Of a DNA stretch of 64,000 nt, positions 53,805 through 63,722 are shown piece by piece. The stretch's first letter is position 1, and the number at the start of each line of letters is the position of its first letter. The stretch is from assembly GCF_002835805.1 (NCBI RefSeq), contig NZ_PISE01000003.1, positions 1-64,000 on the forward strand. Reading direction: 5' to 3'. The translations under genes and the position numbers were made by a program. This stretch comes from Niallia nealsonii. Lineage in GTDB: Bacteria; Bacillota; Bacilli; Bacillales; Cytobacillaceae. The notes under the pieces are model-generated. The model had not been told where the DNA came from, ran no database searches, and saw only the letters and a program-made list of their open reading frames with translations.

Positions 53805-55562
53805 ATGTTTTCGATATTATTTAAATTAAAGTGGTTTTTTAAAGAACATAAAAAAAGATATTTGATTGCTGTTGTTTTATTGCTTTTTATAGGAGTAGTG
53901 GAAATTATTCCGCCACAGCTGCTAGGAATGTTTATAGATGAAATAAACGTGGGAACACTTACAGCAGCAAAAGCTGTTTATTATATCCTTGCTGTTATTG
54001 GCATTACTTTATTTACTTACTATGTTACTTATACCTGGATGTACCAATTATTTGGCGGAGCTTTTCTTTTAGAAAGAAAATTAAGAAGTAATTTTTTTGG
54101 TCATTTGCTGAAAATGACACCTACTTTCTATGAAAAGAATCGAACCGGAGATTTAATGGCAAGAGCAACAAATGATCTCCGTGCCATTTCTACTACAGCA
54201 GGATTTGGGATTTTAACATTAATTGACTCTACAGCCTTTATGCTTACCATTATTGCAACTATGTGCATATTAGTAAGTTGGAAGTTGACATTGGCCGCTA
54301 TTTTGCCGCTACCAATTATGGCATTGATTATGCAAGTGTATGGGAATAAAATTCATAAGCGATTTACAGAAGCACAAGATGCATTTGGTGAATTGAATGA
54401 CAGTGTCTTACAGTCTGTCGCTGGAGTTCGTGTAGTTCGCGCCTATGTATTAGAGAAGGAAGAAGAGAAACAATTTCATCAATTAACAAATGATGTTTTT
54501 AATAAAAATATAGCAGTAGCAAAGATTGATTCTTTATTTGAGCCAACTGTTCGCATCTTGGTGGGATTAAGCTATTTAATTGGATTAGGCTATGGTTCTT
54601 TTTTAGTCTTTAAGCAGGAAATTTCCATAGGGCAGCTAGTTACCTTCAATGTCTATTTGGGTATGATTGTATGGCCTATGTTTGCTATCGGAGAGTTAAT
54701 GAACATTATGCAAAGAGGAAACGCTTCATTGGATAGAGTTCAGGAAACATTAAATTATCAAGCTGATGTAGCAAATGCCCCTATATTAAAAAATATAATA
54801 AAACCAGAGAATATTGAATTTGAAAATGTCGTATTCCGCTACCCTTCTTCTTCTGCTGACAATTTACACAATATAAATTTGAAGATAAAACAAGGGGAAA
54901 CAATTGGTGTAGTAGGGAAAACAGGCAGCGGCAAAACTACGTTTGTTAAACAGCTGCTAAGAGAGTATCCGGCTGGTTCAGGAAATATACGTATTAATGG
55001 GGTAGAGATAGAAGATCAGTCTTTAGAGCGAGTAAGGGAATGGATTGGCTATGTTCCTCAAGATCATGTATTATTTTCAAAATCCATCAAAGAAAATATA
55101 CTATTTGGCAATGAACATGCAAACGAACAAGATTTAGAAAAGGCTATAGAATTAGCTTCATTTAAGCAGGATCTTAATATGCTGCCAAATAAATTGGCTA
55201 CATTAGTTGGGGAAAAGGGTGTTGCCCTTTCTGGTGGACAAAAGCAGCGAATTTCCATCGCAAGAGCCCTTATCAGAAACCCAGAAATACTGATACTAGA
55301 TGATTCACTATCAGCAGTTGATGCGAAAACGGAAAAAAATATTATTGAAAATATAAAAAATGAAAGAAAGGGGAAAACAGCCATCATCACAACACACCGA
55401 ATGACTGCTGTTCAACACGCAGACCAAATTATTGTTTTAGATGATGGTCAGATTATAGAACATGGAACACATGCTGAACTGATGCAGAAAAATGGGTGGT
55501 ATAAAAAGCAATTTACCACACAGCAAATGGAAGCATCTACAGAAATGGAGGTGCAGGCATGA
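53805..55562 (+). CDS. bmrC: heterodimeric multidrug ABC exporter subunit BmrC
   Basis: 585 residues, the same length as B. subtilis BmrC (YheI). Six-helix membrane domain (about 15-310), then an ABC domain with Walker A GKTGSGKTT, signature ALSGGQKQR and Walker B ILILDDSLSAVD. The catalytic Glu is replaced by Asp500, the known degenerate site of BmrC. It pairs with BmrD to export drugs such as Hoechst dye and doxorubicin. The ATG follows TTAGGAGG; the stop overlaps the bmrD start. Confidence 0.92.
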   Translation: MFSILFKLKWFFKEHKKRYLIAVVLLLFIGVVEIIPPQLLGMFIDEINVGTLTAAKAVYYILAVIGITLFTYYVTYTWMYQLFGGAFLLERKLRSNFFGHLLKMTPTFYEKNRTGDLMARATNDLRAISTTAGFGILTLIDSTAFMLTIIATMCILVSWKLTLAAILPLPIMALIMQVYGNKIHKRFTEAQDAFGELNDSVLQSVAGVRVVRAYVLEKEEEKQFHQLTNDVFNKNIAVAKIDSLFEPTVRILVGLSYLIGLGYGSFLVFKQEISIGQLVTFNVYLGMIVWPMFAIGELMNIMQRGNASLDRVQETLNYQADVANAPILKNIIKPENIEFENVVFRYPSSSADNLHNINLKIKQGETIGVVGKTGSGKTTFVKQLLREYPAGSGNIRINGVEIEDQSLERVREWIGYVPQDHVLFSKSIKENILFGNEHANEQDLEKAIELASFKQDLNMLPNKLATLVGEKGVALSGGQKQRISIARALIRNPEILILDDSLSAVDAKTEKNIIENIKNERKGKTAIITTHRMTAVQHADQIIVLDDGQIIEHGTHAELMQKNGWYKKQFTTQQMEASTEMEVQA

Positions 55563-57574
55563 GTACAGGAAAACGTTTATTTCATTATGGTCTAACCTTA
55601 AGAAAAACGATTATTGCAGCCTTAATTATGTTGACTATTGCAGTTGCTGCTGATTTAATGGGACCGTTCATTGCAAAAAAAGTCATTGATGATCATGTAT
55701 CAGGCATTGAAACAACTTGGTATGAAACAAATTCGCCTTCCACCAGTTCTGTTTTATATAAAGGAAAGGAATATGTAAAAGAAAAGGAATTAGCAAAATC
55801 AGAAACGGAAAATGCTTCTGCAAAAATTATGCAAGTGCAAAGACAATTTCTTTTTATAAAAGAAGATATTGCTTTTGATGGAAAAAAATCTTATGCAAAT
55901 GGACAATTAACAATTACAGATGGAGAAAAAATAGCCGAGTATCCTGCAGAGAAATTAACGAAAACAGAGGTATTTTCCTTTTATAAACCAGAAATTCCAG
56001 GGATTATAAAACTGTTGGTAATATACTTTGCATTGGTTATTGTAGCAGCAGGTTTTCAATATGGCCAGCATTTTTATTTGCAAAAATCTGCAAATAAAGT
56101 AATTCAAAAGATGAGAGAAGAGGTATTTGCTCAAATTCAGCGCCTGCCCATTAAATATTTTGATAATCTGCCAGCAGGCAAGGTCGTAGCAAGAGTCACA
56201 AATGATACAGAAGCAATTAGAGATCTGTATGTGACAGTACTTTCTAACTTTTTCTCAAGTACTATCTATATAGCAGGTATTTATGTAGCTCTATTTATCC
56301 TAAATGTGAAACTCGCATTTATCTGTTTATTTTTAATTCCAATTTTGTTCTTATGGATTAAATTGTATCGGAAATTTGCCAGCCGATATAACCAAGTCAT
56401 AAGAGCAAGAAATAGCGATATTAATGGAGTAATAAATGAATCCATACAAGGAATGAATATTATCCAAGCATTTGGAAAAGAGAAACAGACAAAGCATGAG
56501 TTTGAGGCATTAAATGAAGAGCATTTCCGCTATCAGAATAAGATGCTGAATTTAAATAGTTTAACATCCCATAATCTGGTGAATGTTTTGCGAAATGTTG
56601 TATTTGTTGCATTTATCTGGTATGTGGCAGGGCAATCCTTAAATACCTCAACGGCTATTACATTAGGGGTTTTATATGCCTTTGTTGATTATATCAATCG
56701 ACTTTTTCATCCAATTGTCGGTATTGTTAATCAACTAGCAAATTTGGAGCAGGCTCTTGTTGCAGCAGATCGTGTTTTTGAATTAATGGATAAAGAAGGA
56801 ATAGATGTGGAAGAAAAGAAAATGGAACGCTATAAAGGAAATGTTAAATTTGAACATGTTTATTTTGCTTATAAAGAAAAGGAATATGTGCTAAAAGATA
56901 TAACCTTTGAAGCAAAACAAGGGGAAACGATAGCGCTAGTAGGACACACAGGATCAGGAAAAAGCTCCATCTTAAATCTATTGTTTCGTTACTATGATAT
57001 AGAGTCAGGGAACATAACGATTGATGGGATTAATATAAAAGAGATGTCAAGACAGGATTTGCGCAATCATATGGGGATTGTTTTACAAGATCCATTTCTC
57101 TTTAAAGGGACCATTGCTTCCAATGTAACATTAAATAATCCATCTATTACTCAAGAGAAAATGGAGAAAGCTCTAAAAGGTGTAGGTGCAGATCGGGTAT
57201 TAAAAAATTTAGAGCATGGCTATAATGAACCAGTAATTGAAAAGGGGAGCACATTATCCAGCGGACAAAGACAGCTTATCTCTTTTGCAAGAGCACTAGC
57301 CTTCGATCCAGCCATTTTAGTGTTAGATGAAGCAACGAGCAGCATTGATACAGAAACAGAGCAGATTATTCAACATGCCATGGAAGTGCTGAAAAAAGGA
57401 AGAACTACTTTTATCATTGCACACCGCTTATCAACTATTCGGAATGCAAATCAAATTATTGTATTAGATCATGGAATGATTGTAGAAAAAGGAACACATG
57501 ATGAGCTGATGCAGCAAAAGGGAAAATATTATCAAATGTATGAGCTGCAAAAAGGAAAGCTTGGAGTGGAGTAA
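55559..57574 (+). CDS. bmrD: heterodimeric multidrug ABC exporter subunit BmrD
   Basis: 671 residues (B. subtilis BmrD 673). Between TM1 and TM2 lies an extracellular insert of about 105 residues (about 37-142) characteristic of BmrD. The ABC domain has Walker A GHTGSGKSS, Walker B LVLDEATSSID with catalytic Glu591, and the H-loop IIAHRLST. Its signature reads TLSSGQRQL, with Ser in place of the first Gly. It supplies the complete catalytic site of the pair. The start overlaps bmrC (ATGA). Confidence 0.92.
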   Translation: MSTGKRLFHYGLTLRKTIIAALIMLTIAVAADLMGPFIAKKVIDDHVSGIETTWYETNSPSTSSVLYKGKEYVKEKELAKSETENASAKIMQVQRQFLFIKEDIAFDGKKSYANGQLTITDGEKIAEYPAEKLTKTEVFSFYKPEIPGIIKLLVIYFALVIVAAGFQYGQHFYLQKSANKVIQKMREEVFAQIQRLPIKYFDNLPAGKVVARVTNDTEAIRDLYVTVLSNFFSSTIYIAGIYVALFILNVKLAFICLFLIPILFLWIKLYRKFASRYNQVIRARNSDINGVINESIQGMNIIQAFGKEKQTKHEFEALNEEHFRYQNKMLNLNSLTSHNLVNVLRNVVFVAFIWYVAGQSLNTSTAITLGVLYAFVDYINRLFHPIVGIVNQLANLEQALVAADRVFELMDKEGIDVEEKKMERYKGNVKFEHVYFAYKEKEYVLKDITFEAKQGETIALVGHTGSGKSSILNLLFRYYDIESGNITIDGINIKEMSRQDLRNHMGIVLQDPFLFKGTIASNVTLNNPSITQEKMEKALKGVGADRVLKNLEHGYNEPVIEKGSTLSSGQRQLISFARALAFDPAILVLDEATSSIDTETEQIIQHAMEVLKKGRTTFIIAHRLSTIRNANQIIVLDHGMIVEKGTHDELMQQKGKYYQMYELQKGKLGVE

Positions 57575-57591
57575 TAGACTAATTTAGAAGA

Positions 57592-57636
57592 AGGGCATCC
57601 GATCAGCACATTTTTAAGCTATTGGATGCTCTTTTC
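57592..57636 (+). terminator. terminator after bmrD
   Basis: GGGCATCC-gATcAGC pairs with GCTATtGGATGCTC (one G-U) and is followed by TTTTCT. Confidence 0.7.
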
Positions 57637-57680
57637 TATTTGCTTTTTACATGTAGGAGTAAGAAGTCTATCTATTGGAA

Positions 57681-58508
57681 CTATATGGATTTATCATTTA
57701 TAAAAGCAATGCATTTATTTATTAAAGGCAAAAGAACGGTGATGTGGTTTTCATTTTGGAATTCATAGAAGGTTGTTTCTAGAATTTCTCCATCGTATGC
57801 TTGCATTTCGGAGGCAAGCATATTTGCTTTTTCATGCATATTAGAAAAATGATTTTTTTCTAATTCACCCATTGTGATTAGGAGTTTTATTTTTTCTTTT
57901 TTATCAGATAAGCTTTTAAGAAATTGTTGCTTTTTTTCGAATAATATAGTTTCATTCCAGTGAATAGAAGGACTGCTTGCAATATAGTACTGAAATGCAT
58001 CAGGCTTTAGAAAAAGACAAAAAAGCACAAACAATCCCCCTAAGGAATGTCCTAAAAGAGATTGTTTATTAGGATTAACCTTAAATTTTTGCTCAATAAA
58101 GGGTTTCACTTCATTGACTATAAAAGAGAGGAATTTTTGACCCCCGCCATGTGGGGGCCATTGTGTTCCTAGTGGATGTTTAGGCAGATTTTCTTGAAAA
58201 GAGTCAAAGGTAAAATCATAGTATCTTGCCTGATCATAGGGTTCATCTGAATCATAGCCGATTCCAACTATAATAGAAGGGTGTAATCCTGTAATTGTCG
58301 CTCGTCGGCATTGAAGGCGCATATTCTCTGTTAAGGTTGCAAAGTTGGCATTAGCATCCAGCAAATACAATACGGGAAATCCGTCAGGAGGAATTTCACA
58401 GGTTGGAATACTAATAAGCAAATGATATTTTCGTTTTTCTATGGATGAATAAATAAGATACTTTTCTGTATTATTTATAGAAAATGGAATTTCTATCGGG
58501 TGAATCAT
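57681..58508 (-). CDS. siderophore esterase (BesA/IroE type)
   Basis: 275-residue alpha/beta hydrolase of the esterase-D family. The nucleophile elbow is GHSLGGLFVLF (Ser near 160), with PVLYLLDANANF near residue 38 and the YDFTF region. Related enzymes open the trilactone of ferri-bacillibactin or enterobactin to free iron. No signal peptide. ATG 58508 follows TTTGGAGG, which lies in the longer frame. Divergent from the Btr-type regulator, with a perfect Fur box between them. Confidence 0.82.
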   Translation of the reverse strand: MIHPIEIPFSINNTEKYLIYSSIEKRKYHLLISIPTCEIPPDGFPVLYLLDANANFATLTENMRLQCRRATITGLHPSIIVGIGYDSDEPYDQARYYDFTFDSFQENLPKHPLGTQWPPHGGGQKFLSFIVNEVKPFIEQKFKVNPNKQSLLGHSLGGLFVLFCLFLKPDAFQYYIASSPSIHWNETILFEKKQQFLKSLSDKKEKIKLLITMGELEKNHFSNMHEKANMLASEMQAYDGEILETTFYEFQNENHITVLLPLINKCIAFINDKSI

Positions 58509-58605
58509 GTGAATGCCTCCAAACATTTTGGACTATTGTTTATTTTTATAAAGTGAAAAGTTGGTTATTAATCTTGAAAAGGAAGGTCCTTTTAAGCTAT
58601 ATTAG

Positions 58606-58620
58606 TGATAATGATTATCA
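58606..58620. promoter_or_regulatory. perfect Fur box
   Basis: TGATAATGATTATCA, an exact 7-1-7 palindrome between two divergent iron genes; it could repress both. Confidence 0.92.
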
Positions 58621-58662
58621 ACATCATTTAATATTCTAATAAAAAACTGTGGAGATAACAAG

Positions 58663-60279
58663 ATGAATAATCTGTTCGTACAAAATAATTGGACTGATAT
58701 ATTGTTAGATATGGAAAAAATAAAAAAAAGCAATAAAAGAAAAAATGATCATATTATTACAAAGTATTTTGAGCTTGTTTTTATAAAAGAGGGCAAGGGA
58801 GATATTACAATCGATGGGAAAACCTATATATTCAATAAAAATAATATAGTATTTATTCCTCCTGAAAAGATTTACAGCCTAGCATTTACAGAAAATAGTT
58901 CTGTAGATTATTATCAACTTTCTTTTCATATTTATAAAAAAGAACCAGTAACAAATAAAGCTTTTTTAATAGATAAAAAAACTTTAAGTTATTTGCCAAT
59001 TAAGATGCTCTATGAAGAAAATGAAATAATACCATTAGTAGAGGAGCTATATGCAATATTTACAAAAAAGGATGAAATGAGTGTTTTTTTGCAGAGAGCA
59101 TTGCTTGAGAGAATATTTTTTAACCTTCTAAAATACAGCAAGCCTAAATCCAAAAAAGACACAAGGATGGCAATTGAAGAAACTAGAGAATACATAGATA
59201 AATATTTTGATAAAAAAATTACAATAGATTCATTGGCACAAAAAGCAGATCTCAGTGCAAAATACTATTCAGAAGTTTTTAAAAAGGAATATGGGATTGG
59301 TGTCATCGAGTATCTTACTTCTGTTCGTTTAAATAAAGCAAAAGAGCTTTTAATTAAAACGGAAAAAAATATATGCACAATAGCTAAGATAGTGGGATAT
59401 TCTGATGAATTTTATCTGAGCAGAAAGTTTAAACAAAGTGTTGGCATCTCTCCATCGTTATATAGAAAAAAAAGAAAATTTAAAATAGCATCATATGATT
59501 TTAGCACAACAGGACATTTAATTGCATTAAATATTGTGCCCTTTGCAGCCCCTTTGCACCCAAAATGGACTTCTTCTTATTATCAAAATTATAGCAGTGA
59601 TATAATCGTGCATCTTAATGCATTTCGAAAACATACAAACTGGGAAGAAAATATTGCTAAATTAAAAGAGGCAGACCCAGATATAATAATGGCTGCAGAT
59701 GAAATCAGCGAGAAGGAAAAGTCTGCATTAGAAAAAATTGCTCCATTATTTTTGTATTCGCAAACGATAAAAAATTGGCGTGAGCAACTAATAGAAATTG
59801 CAGTTTTTTTAAAGATGGAAAAAGAGGCAGCTGATTGGCTAAAAGATTATGACACTTATGCTGAAGTGTCTGCCAAAGAGCTAAAAAGAAGGGTAGGAAA
59901 TGATACTTTTTTAATTGTGAGTGTATATAAAAACTCTATCTTTTTGAATCGTTCCAAAACAATGCTGGAGGTTTTTTATGGAGATTTAAGGATTACCCCT
60001 CCTCAATCTGAAGATCAAATGAAATATAATGAACAGATTACAATGGAGGAACTGATTGCACTAAATCCTAATCATTTATTTGTCAACATTAGACAAGATA
60101 CGGAAACACTGGAGTATTGGAAGGAAATTATAAACATGCCTTTATGGAATACATTAGAAGCAGTGCAGAGAAATAAAGTATATCTAATTTCTTCTGATCC
60201 ATGGAAGGAATACTCTGCAAGCGCTCATTTAAGAGTGATTTCTTATACTAAGGCCTTATTATCAGGAAATAGTACATAA
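58663..60279 (+). CDS. btr: AraC-type activator with siderophore-binding domain (Btr-like)
   Basis: 538 residues: N-terminal cupin-like part (about 30-150), AraC DNA-binding domain (about 168-270, ITIDSLAQKADLSAKYYSEVF and VGYSDEFYLSRKFKQSVGISP), and a C-terminal periplasmic-binding-like domain (about 275-535) like that of FeuA. In B. subtilis Btr binds bacillibactin and activates feuABC. It lies directly upstream of feuA here. Confidence 0.9.
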   Translation: MNNLFVQNNWTDILLDMEKIKKSNKRKNDHIITKYFELVFIKEGKGDITIDGKTYIFNKNNIVFIPPEKIYSLAFTENSSVDYYQLSFHIYKKEPVTNKAFLIDKKTLSYLPIKMLYEENEIIPLVEELYAIFTKKDEMSVFLQRALLERIFFNLLKYSKPKSKKDTRMAIEETREYIDKYFDKKITIDSLAQKADLSAKYYSEVFKKEYGIGVIEYLTSVRLNKAKELLIKTEKNICTIAKIVGYSDEFYLSRKFKQSVGISPSLYRKKRKFKIASYDFSTTGHLIALNIVPFAAPLHPKWTSSYYQNYSSDIIVHLNAFRKHTNWEENIAKLKEADPDIIMAADEISEKEKSALEKIAPLFLYSQTIKNWREQLIEIAVFLKMEKEAADWLKDYDTYAEVSAKELKRRVGNDTFLIVSVYKNSIFLNRSKTMLEVFYGDLRITPPQSEDQMKYNEQITMEELIALNPNHLFVNIRQDTETLEYWKEIINMPLWNTLEAVQRNKVYLISSDPWKEYSASAHLRVISYTKALLSGNST

Positions 60280-60322
60280 ATATTAATGGATATCGTCCAT
60301 GGATAAGAAAAGTTTTATCTTG

Positions 60323-60349
60323 TATAATTCTAATTGATAAAGGTTATCA
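60323..60349 (+). promoter_or_regulatory. feuA promoter and Fur box
   Basis: TATAAT (60323-60328) with no good -35, as expected for an activator-dependent promoter. TGATAAAGGTTATCA (60335-60349) matches the Fur palindrome at 13 of 15 positions and overlaps the start of transcription. Confidence 0.7.
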
Positions 60350-60383
60350 CTATCAATTAGAAAATAAACAGGGGAGAAAAGAT

Positions 60384-61337
60384 ATGAAGAAATTATTGGG
60401 AGTTATAATCACAGCAATGTTATTAGTGCTCGCAGCTTGCGGTAGTAAGGAATCAAGTACTGTAGAAGATAATGGAGCAAAAAAAGAAACAAAAACTGAG
60501 ATGCAAACAATTACTTATTTAGATAAAGAGTATAAATTGCCAGCAAATATTAAGACGATTGTCACAGCTAGTCAAGAGGCAATGGAAGATGCAGCTGTAC
60601 TTGACGTAAAACCTGCCGGAGCACTTGCAACAGCTGGAGAATTTCCTGCTTATTTAGGAGAGTACATGTCTGAGGCAGAGGATATTGGCGATAAGTTTCA
60701 GCCAAATACAGAAACGCTCCTGCAGATAAAGCCTGATGTTATCCTTGGTACAAGCAAGTTTAAGCCAGAGGTTGTAAAAAATTTAAACAAAGTAGCAACA
60801 ATGATTCCAGTTTCTCATATATCGGTCAACTGGAAAGAAAATCTACTGCTAATGGGGAATATCACGGATAAACAAGAGCAGGCAGAGGAAATAATAGCAA
60901 CGTATGAAAAAGACGCAAAGGAACTTAAAGAACAATTGTCTACAAAGCTTTCAAATCAAAAAGTGATAATGATCCGCATTAGGGCTGGAAATATATATAT
61001 TTATCCTGAATCCGTTTATTTTAATCCAGTGTTTTATCAAGATCTTGGATTAACTGTTCCAAATGAAATAAAAGCAGCAAAAGCACAAGAAATGATTTCG
61101 TTAGAAAAACTTGCAGAGATAAATCCAGATTATCTATTTGTCCAGTTTGAGAAATCAGAAAATACGGAGAATGAGAATGCTTTAAAGGAATATGAAAATA
61201 ATGCAATATGGAATAGCATGAAAGCTGTGAAAAACGCAAAAGTTTATACAAATGCAATTGATCCAATGGCAGCTGGTGGAACGGCATGGAGTAAAACTAA
61301 TTTCTTAGCTGTTTTACAAGAAAAACTGGGAGAATAA
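60384..61337 (+). CDS. feuA: iron-siderophore binding lipoprotein FeuA
   Basis: 317 residues. A lipoprotein signal with lipobox LAAC (Cys19) is followed by a class III binding-protein fold (PDVILGTSKFKPEVV; two lobes joined by a long helix around residues 170-195). It captures ferri-bacillibactin or enterobactin for FeuBC. The ATG follows GGGGAGA. Confidence 0.9.
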   Translation: MKKLLGVIITAMLLVLAACGSKESSTVEDNGAKKETKTEMQTITYLDKEYKLPANIKTIVTASQEAMEDAAVLDVKPAGALATAGEFPAYLGEYMSEAEDIGDKFQPNTETLLQIKPDVILGTSKFKPEVVKNLNKVATMIPVSHISVNWKENLLLMGNITDKQEQAEEIIATYEKDAKELKEQLSTKLSNQKVIMIRIRAGNIYIYPESVYFNPVFYQDLGLTVPNEIKAAKAQEMISLEKLAEINPDYLFVQFEKSENTENENALKEYENNAIWNSMKAVKNAKVYTNAIDPMAAGGTAWSKTNFLAVLQEKLGE

Positions 61338-61346
61338 TACATCAAC

Positions 61347-61375
61347 AGTGGAGCTTGATAAAAATCAGCTCCACT
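61347..61375 (+). other. hairpin between feuA and feuB
   Basis: AGTGGAGCT and AGCTCCACT form a perfect 9-bp stem without a T run. It could protect the feuA message end or act as a weak terminator. Confidence 0.55.
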
Positions 61376-61428
61376 ATTGTATTGATTCACATTATTATTA
61401 ACCAAACCGTACATTACTTAAAATAAAA

Positions 61429-61630
61429 GGCTGTTTTCTAAAAGATTGTTGTTTTTCGAATAGTTTCCATGAGCAAATCCATTATTAAAACAGGTTGATT
61501 GGAGTGAAAGGTGTGAGACTCCGCAAGGCCACAGCCTGAGGAGACTCACCGCCCGCCCCTCAGAAAGCGAGCATCCCTTCACTGCAATCACCCTACTCCT
61601 TTAAAAGCAACAAAGTTTACGAAAACAGCC
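61429..61630. mobile_element. MITE-like element with perfect 10-bp ends and 8-bp target duplication
   Basis: 202 bp from GGCTGTTTTC to GAAAACAGCC (exact inverted repeats). Exact AAATAAAA on both sides (61421-61428 and 61631-61638). The middle holds GGTTGATTGGAGTG, GACTCCGCAAGG, CTCACCGCCCGCCCC and AAAGCGAGCATCC and is far richer in G+C than its surroundings. No coding frame. It separates feuA from feuB. Confidence 0.85.
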
Positions 61631-61673
61631 AAATAAAAAGAGGAACGGAATGAAAATAAAGGTGACATGATTA

Positions 61674-62696
61674 ATGGACAGAAAAAGTTTAGCACGATAT
61701 ATCATTATTTTTTCTTCGCCAGTAGTTATTTTATTTACGATAGTTGTTTCCATTTGTTTAGGATCAACAGATATACAACTTAAAGAAGTGTATCATGCTA
61801 TTTTTTCATTTGATCCAGAAAATGTACAACAAACAATTGTAAGAACCTCTCGTTTGCCAAGGGCAGTAGGTTCCTTATTAATTGGAGTGTTATTAGCAAT
61901 ATCAGGGGCACTAATGCAAGGGATGACAAGAAATTATCTTGCTTCTCCTTCCATTATGGGAGTATCAGATGGTGCAGCATTTGTTATCACAATAGCTTTG
62001 ATAACTTTGCCTCATTTATCATCATTGGAAATGCTTCTGCTGTCATTTATTGGGTCAATTATCGGCATTGCATTGGTGTTTGGATTGGCAGCATGTATAA
62101 GAAATGGTTTTTCTCCTGTAAGGCTTGCAATAATAGGGACTGTAATAGGCACATTTTTAAGCAGTCTTTCCCAAGCATTAGCATCTTATTACCAAGTATC
62201 TCAAACGATGAGTTTCTGGTATAATGCAAGGCTTCATCAGATTAACAGTGAATTATTGTTGTATTCTTTTCCTATTGCATGTGTTGGAATGATAATGGCT
62301 CTATTATTGGCGAAATCTATTACCATTCTTTCATTAGGAAAGGAGACAGCGACAGGTCTCGGACAAAAAACATGGCTTATTCAAATTGTAGCCATTATTT
62401 CTGTAGGACTAATGACTGGTGTTGGAGTAGCTTTGGCTGGAAAGATTGCTTTTGTTGGTTTGATTATTCCACATATTGTGAGGTTTTTAGTAGGAGTTGA
62501 TTATAAATGGGTTATTCCATGCTCTGGAATAATTGGAGGGGTATTTTTAGTAGTTTGTGATGTTATCAGCCGATTTGTCCATTATCCGTTTGAAACGCCA
62601 ATAGGAGTAGTAACGACATTGGTTGGCATTCCATTCTTTCTTTATTTAATAAAAAAGAAAGGAGGGGAGCAGCATCGAACAGAACGGGCTTATTAA
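61674..62696 (+). CDS. feuB: siderophore ABC permease FeuB
   Basis: 340 residues, FecCD family, about nine or ten hydrophobic helices, with LPRAVGSLLIGVLLAISGALMQ split around the first family block and KIAFVGLIIPHIVRFLVGVD near residue 255. Partner of FeuC. The ATG follows GGTGA. The gene is cut off from feuA by the repeat element but probably still co-regulated. Confidence 0.9.
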   Translation: MDRKSLARYIIIFSSPVVILFTIVVSICLGSTDIQLKEVYHAIFSFDPENVQQTIVRTSRLPRAVGSLLIGVLLAISGALMQGMTRNYLASPSIMGVSDGAAFVITIALITLPHLSSLEMLLLSFIGSIIGIALVFGLAACIRNGFSPVRLAIIGTVIGTFLSSLSQALASYYQVSQTMSFWYNARLHQINSELLLYSFPIACVGMIMALLLAKSITILSLGKETATGLGQKTWLIQIVAIISVGLMTGVGVALAGKIAFVGLIIPHIVRFLVGVDYKWVIPCSGIIGGVFLVVCDVISRFVHYPFETPIGVVTTLVGIPFFLYLIKKKGGEQHRTERAY

Positions 62697-63696
62697 ATAT
62701 ATTTTTCTATTAATCAGTATATCTCTAATTGTTTTATCCCTTGCTTATTTTAGTATGACGAATGGAGTATACCCTATAACCTTTCAAGAGTTTTATCATA
62801 GTATTTTTCGCATAAGCCTTCATGAAGATATTGATTTGCTCTTATTTGATTTTCGTTTGCCAAGAGTTATACTTGCTATGATTATTGGCTTTGGTTTGGG
62901 CATTTCTGGATCGGTATTGCAGGGAATTACAAAAAATGGACTAGCTGATCCTGGAATCTTAGGCATTAATAGCGGAGCAGGTGCGGCAATTGTTATCTAT
63001 ATGTTCTTTTTTCAAGAGAGTATAAGCGATGATAGCATAACTGCAATTATGATGATGCCAATGGCTGGACTTGTTGGAGGATTATTGGCTGCTTTTATTA
63101 TCTTTTTTATTGCAGCAGATTCTAATCGTTTAGATGCACAAAGATTATTGCTGACTGGTATTGCGATTAGTTCAGGGTTTGGGGCATTATCCCTTTATCT
63201 TTCTTTAAAGATGAAATCACAGGATTTTGAGATGGCAACCATTTGGCTAAATGGCAGCATTTATAGTGCCAATTGGCTGTTTATTTTATCCATTCTTCCT
63301 TGGTTTATTCTTATTATCCCATTGATTATAAAAAAGGCATATATTCTTGATTTATTTACATTGCAAGAAGAAGTACTGAAGGGGTTGGGAGTGAAAGTTG
63401 AAAAGGAAAAATGGATTCTATTGCTTTCTAGTGTAGCAATAGTAAGCGCATGTGTTTCTGTTGCTGGAAATATTGGTTTTATTGGTTTAATTGGTCCACA
63501 TATAGCGAAGCTGCTTATAGGAAAAAAACATCGCTACTCTTTAATTATTTGTGGAATGATAGGTATGCTATTAATGGTAGCAGCAGATTATATCAGCCGC
63601 ACGATTGTAGCCCCGGCTGAACTATCTATTGGGATTATTCTAAGTATAATAGGTGTTCCTTATTTTGTTTATTTGCTGATAAAAGCGAAAGTATAA
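62674..63696 (+). CDS. feuC: siderophore ABC permease FeuC
   Basis: FecCD permease, 340 residues if begun at 62674. Family blocks: LPRVILAMIIGFGLGISGS, GLADPGILGINSGAGAAI, NIGFIGLIGPHIAKLLIG. The first ATG in frame (62755) would remove the first membrane helix. The well-placed site GGAGG (62661-62665) points to an ATC codon at 62674 overlapping feuB by 23 bases; no ATG, GTG or TTG is available there. No ATPase gene follows, as in B. subtilis, where YusV serves FeuBC. Confidence 0.82.
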   Translation: MEQNGLIKYIFLLISISLIVLSLAYFSMTNGVYPITFQEFYHSIFRISLHEDIDLLLFDFRLPRVILAMIIGFGLGISGSVLQGITKNGLADPGILGINSGAGAAIVIYMFFFQESISDDSITAIMMMPMAGLVGGLLAAFIIFFIAADSNRLDAQRLLLTGIAISSGFGALSLYLSLKMKSQDFEMATIWLNGSIYSANWLFILSILPWFILIIPLIIKKAYILDLFTLQEEVLKGLGVKVEKEKWILLLSSVAIVSACVSVAGNIGFIGLIGPHIAKLLIGKKHRYSLIICGMIGMLLMVAADYISRTIVAPAELSIGIILSIIGVPYFVYLLIKAKV

Positions 63697-63722
63697 CGCA
63701 TCTGGAAAGGAAGATACAATAA

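Noticed and set aside
58543-58553. ATAAAGTGAAA as another tail of the structured repeat
   Set aside because: Only 11 bases match and no other part of the repeat is nearby.
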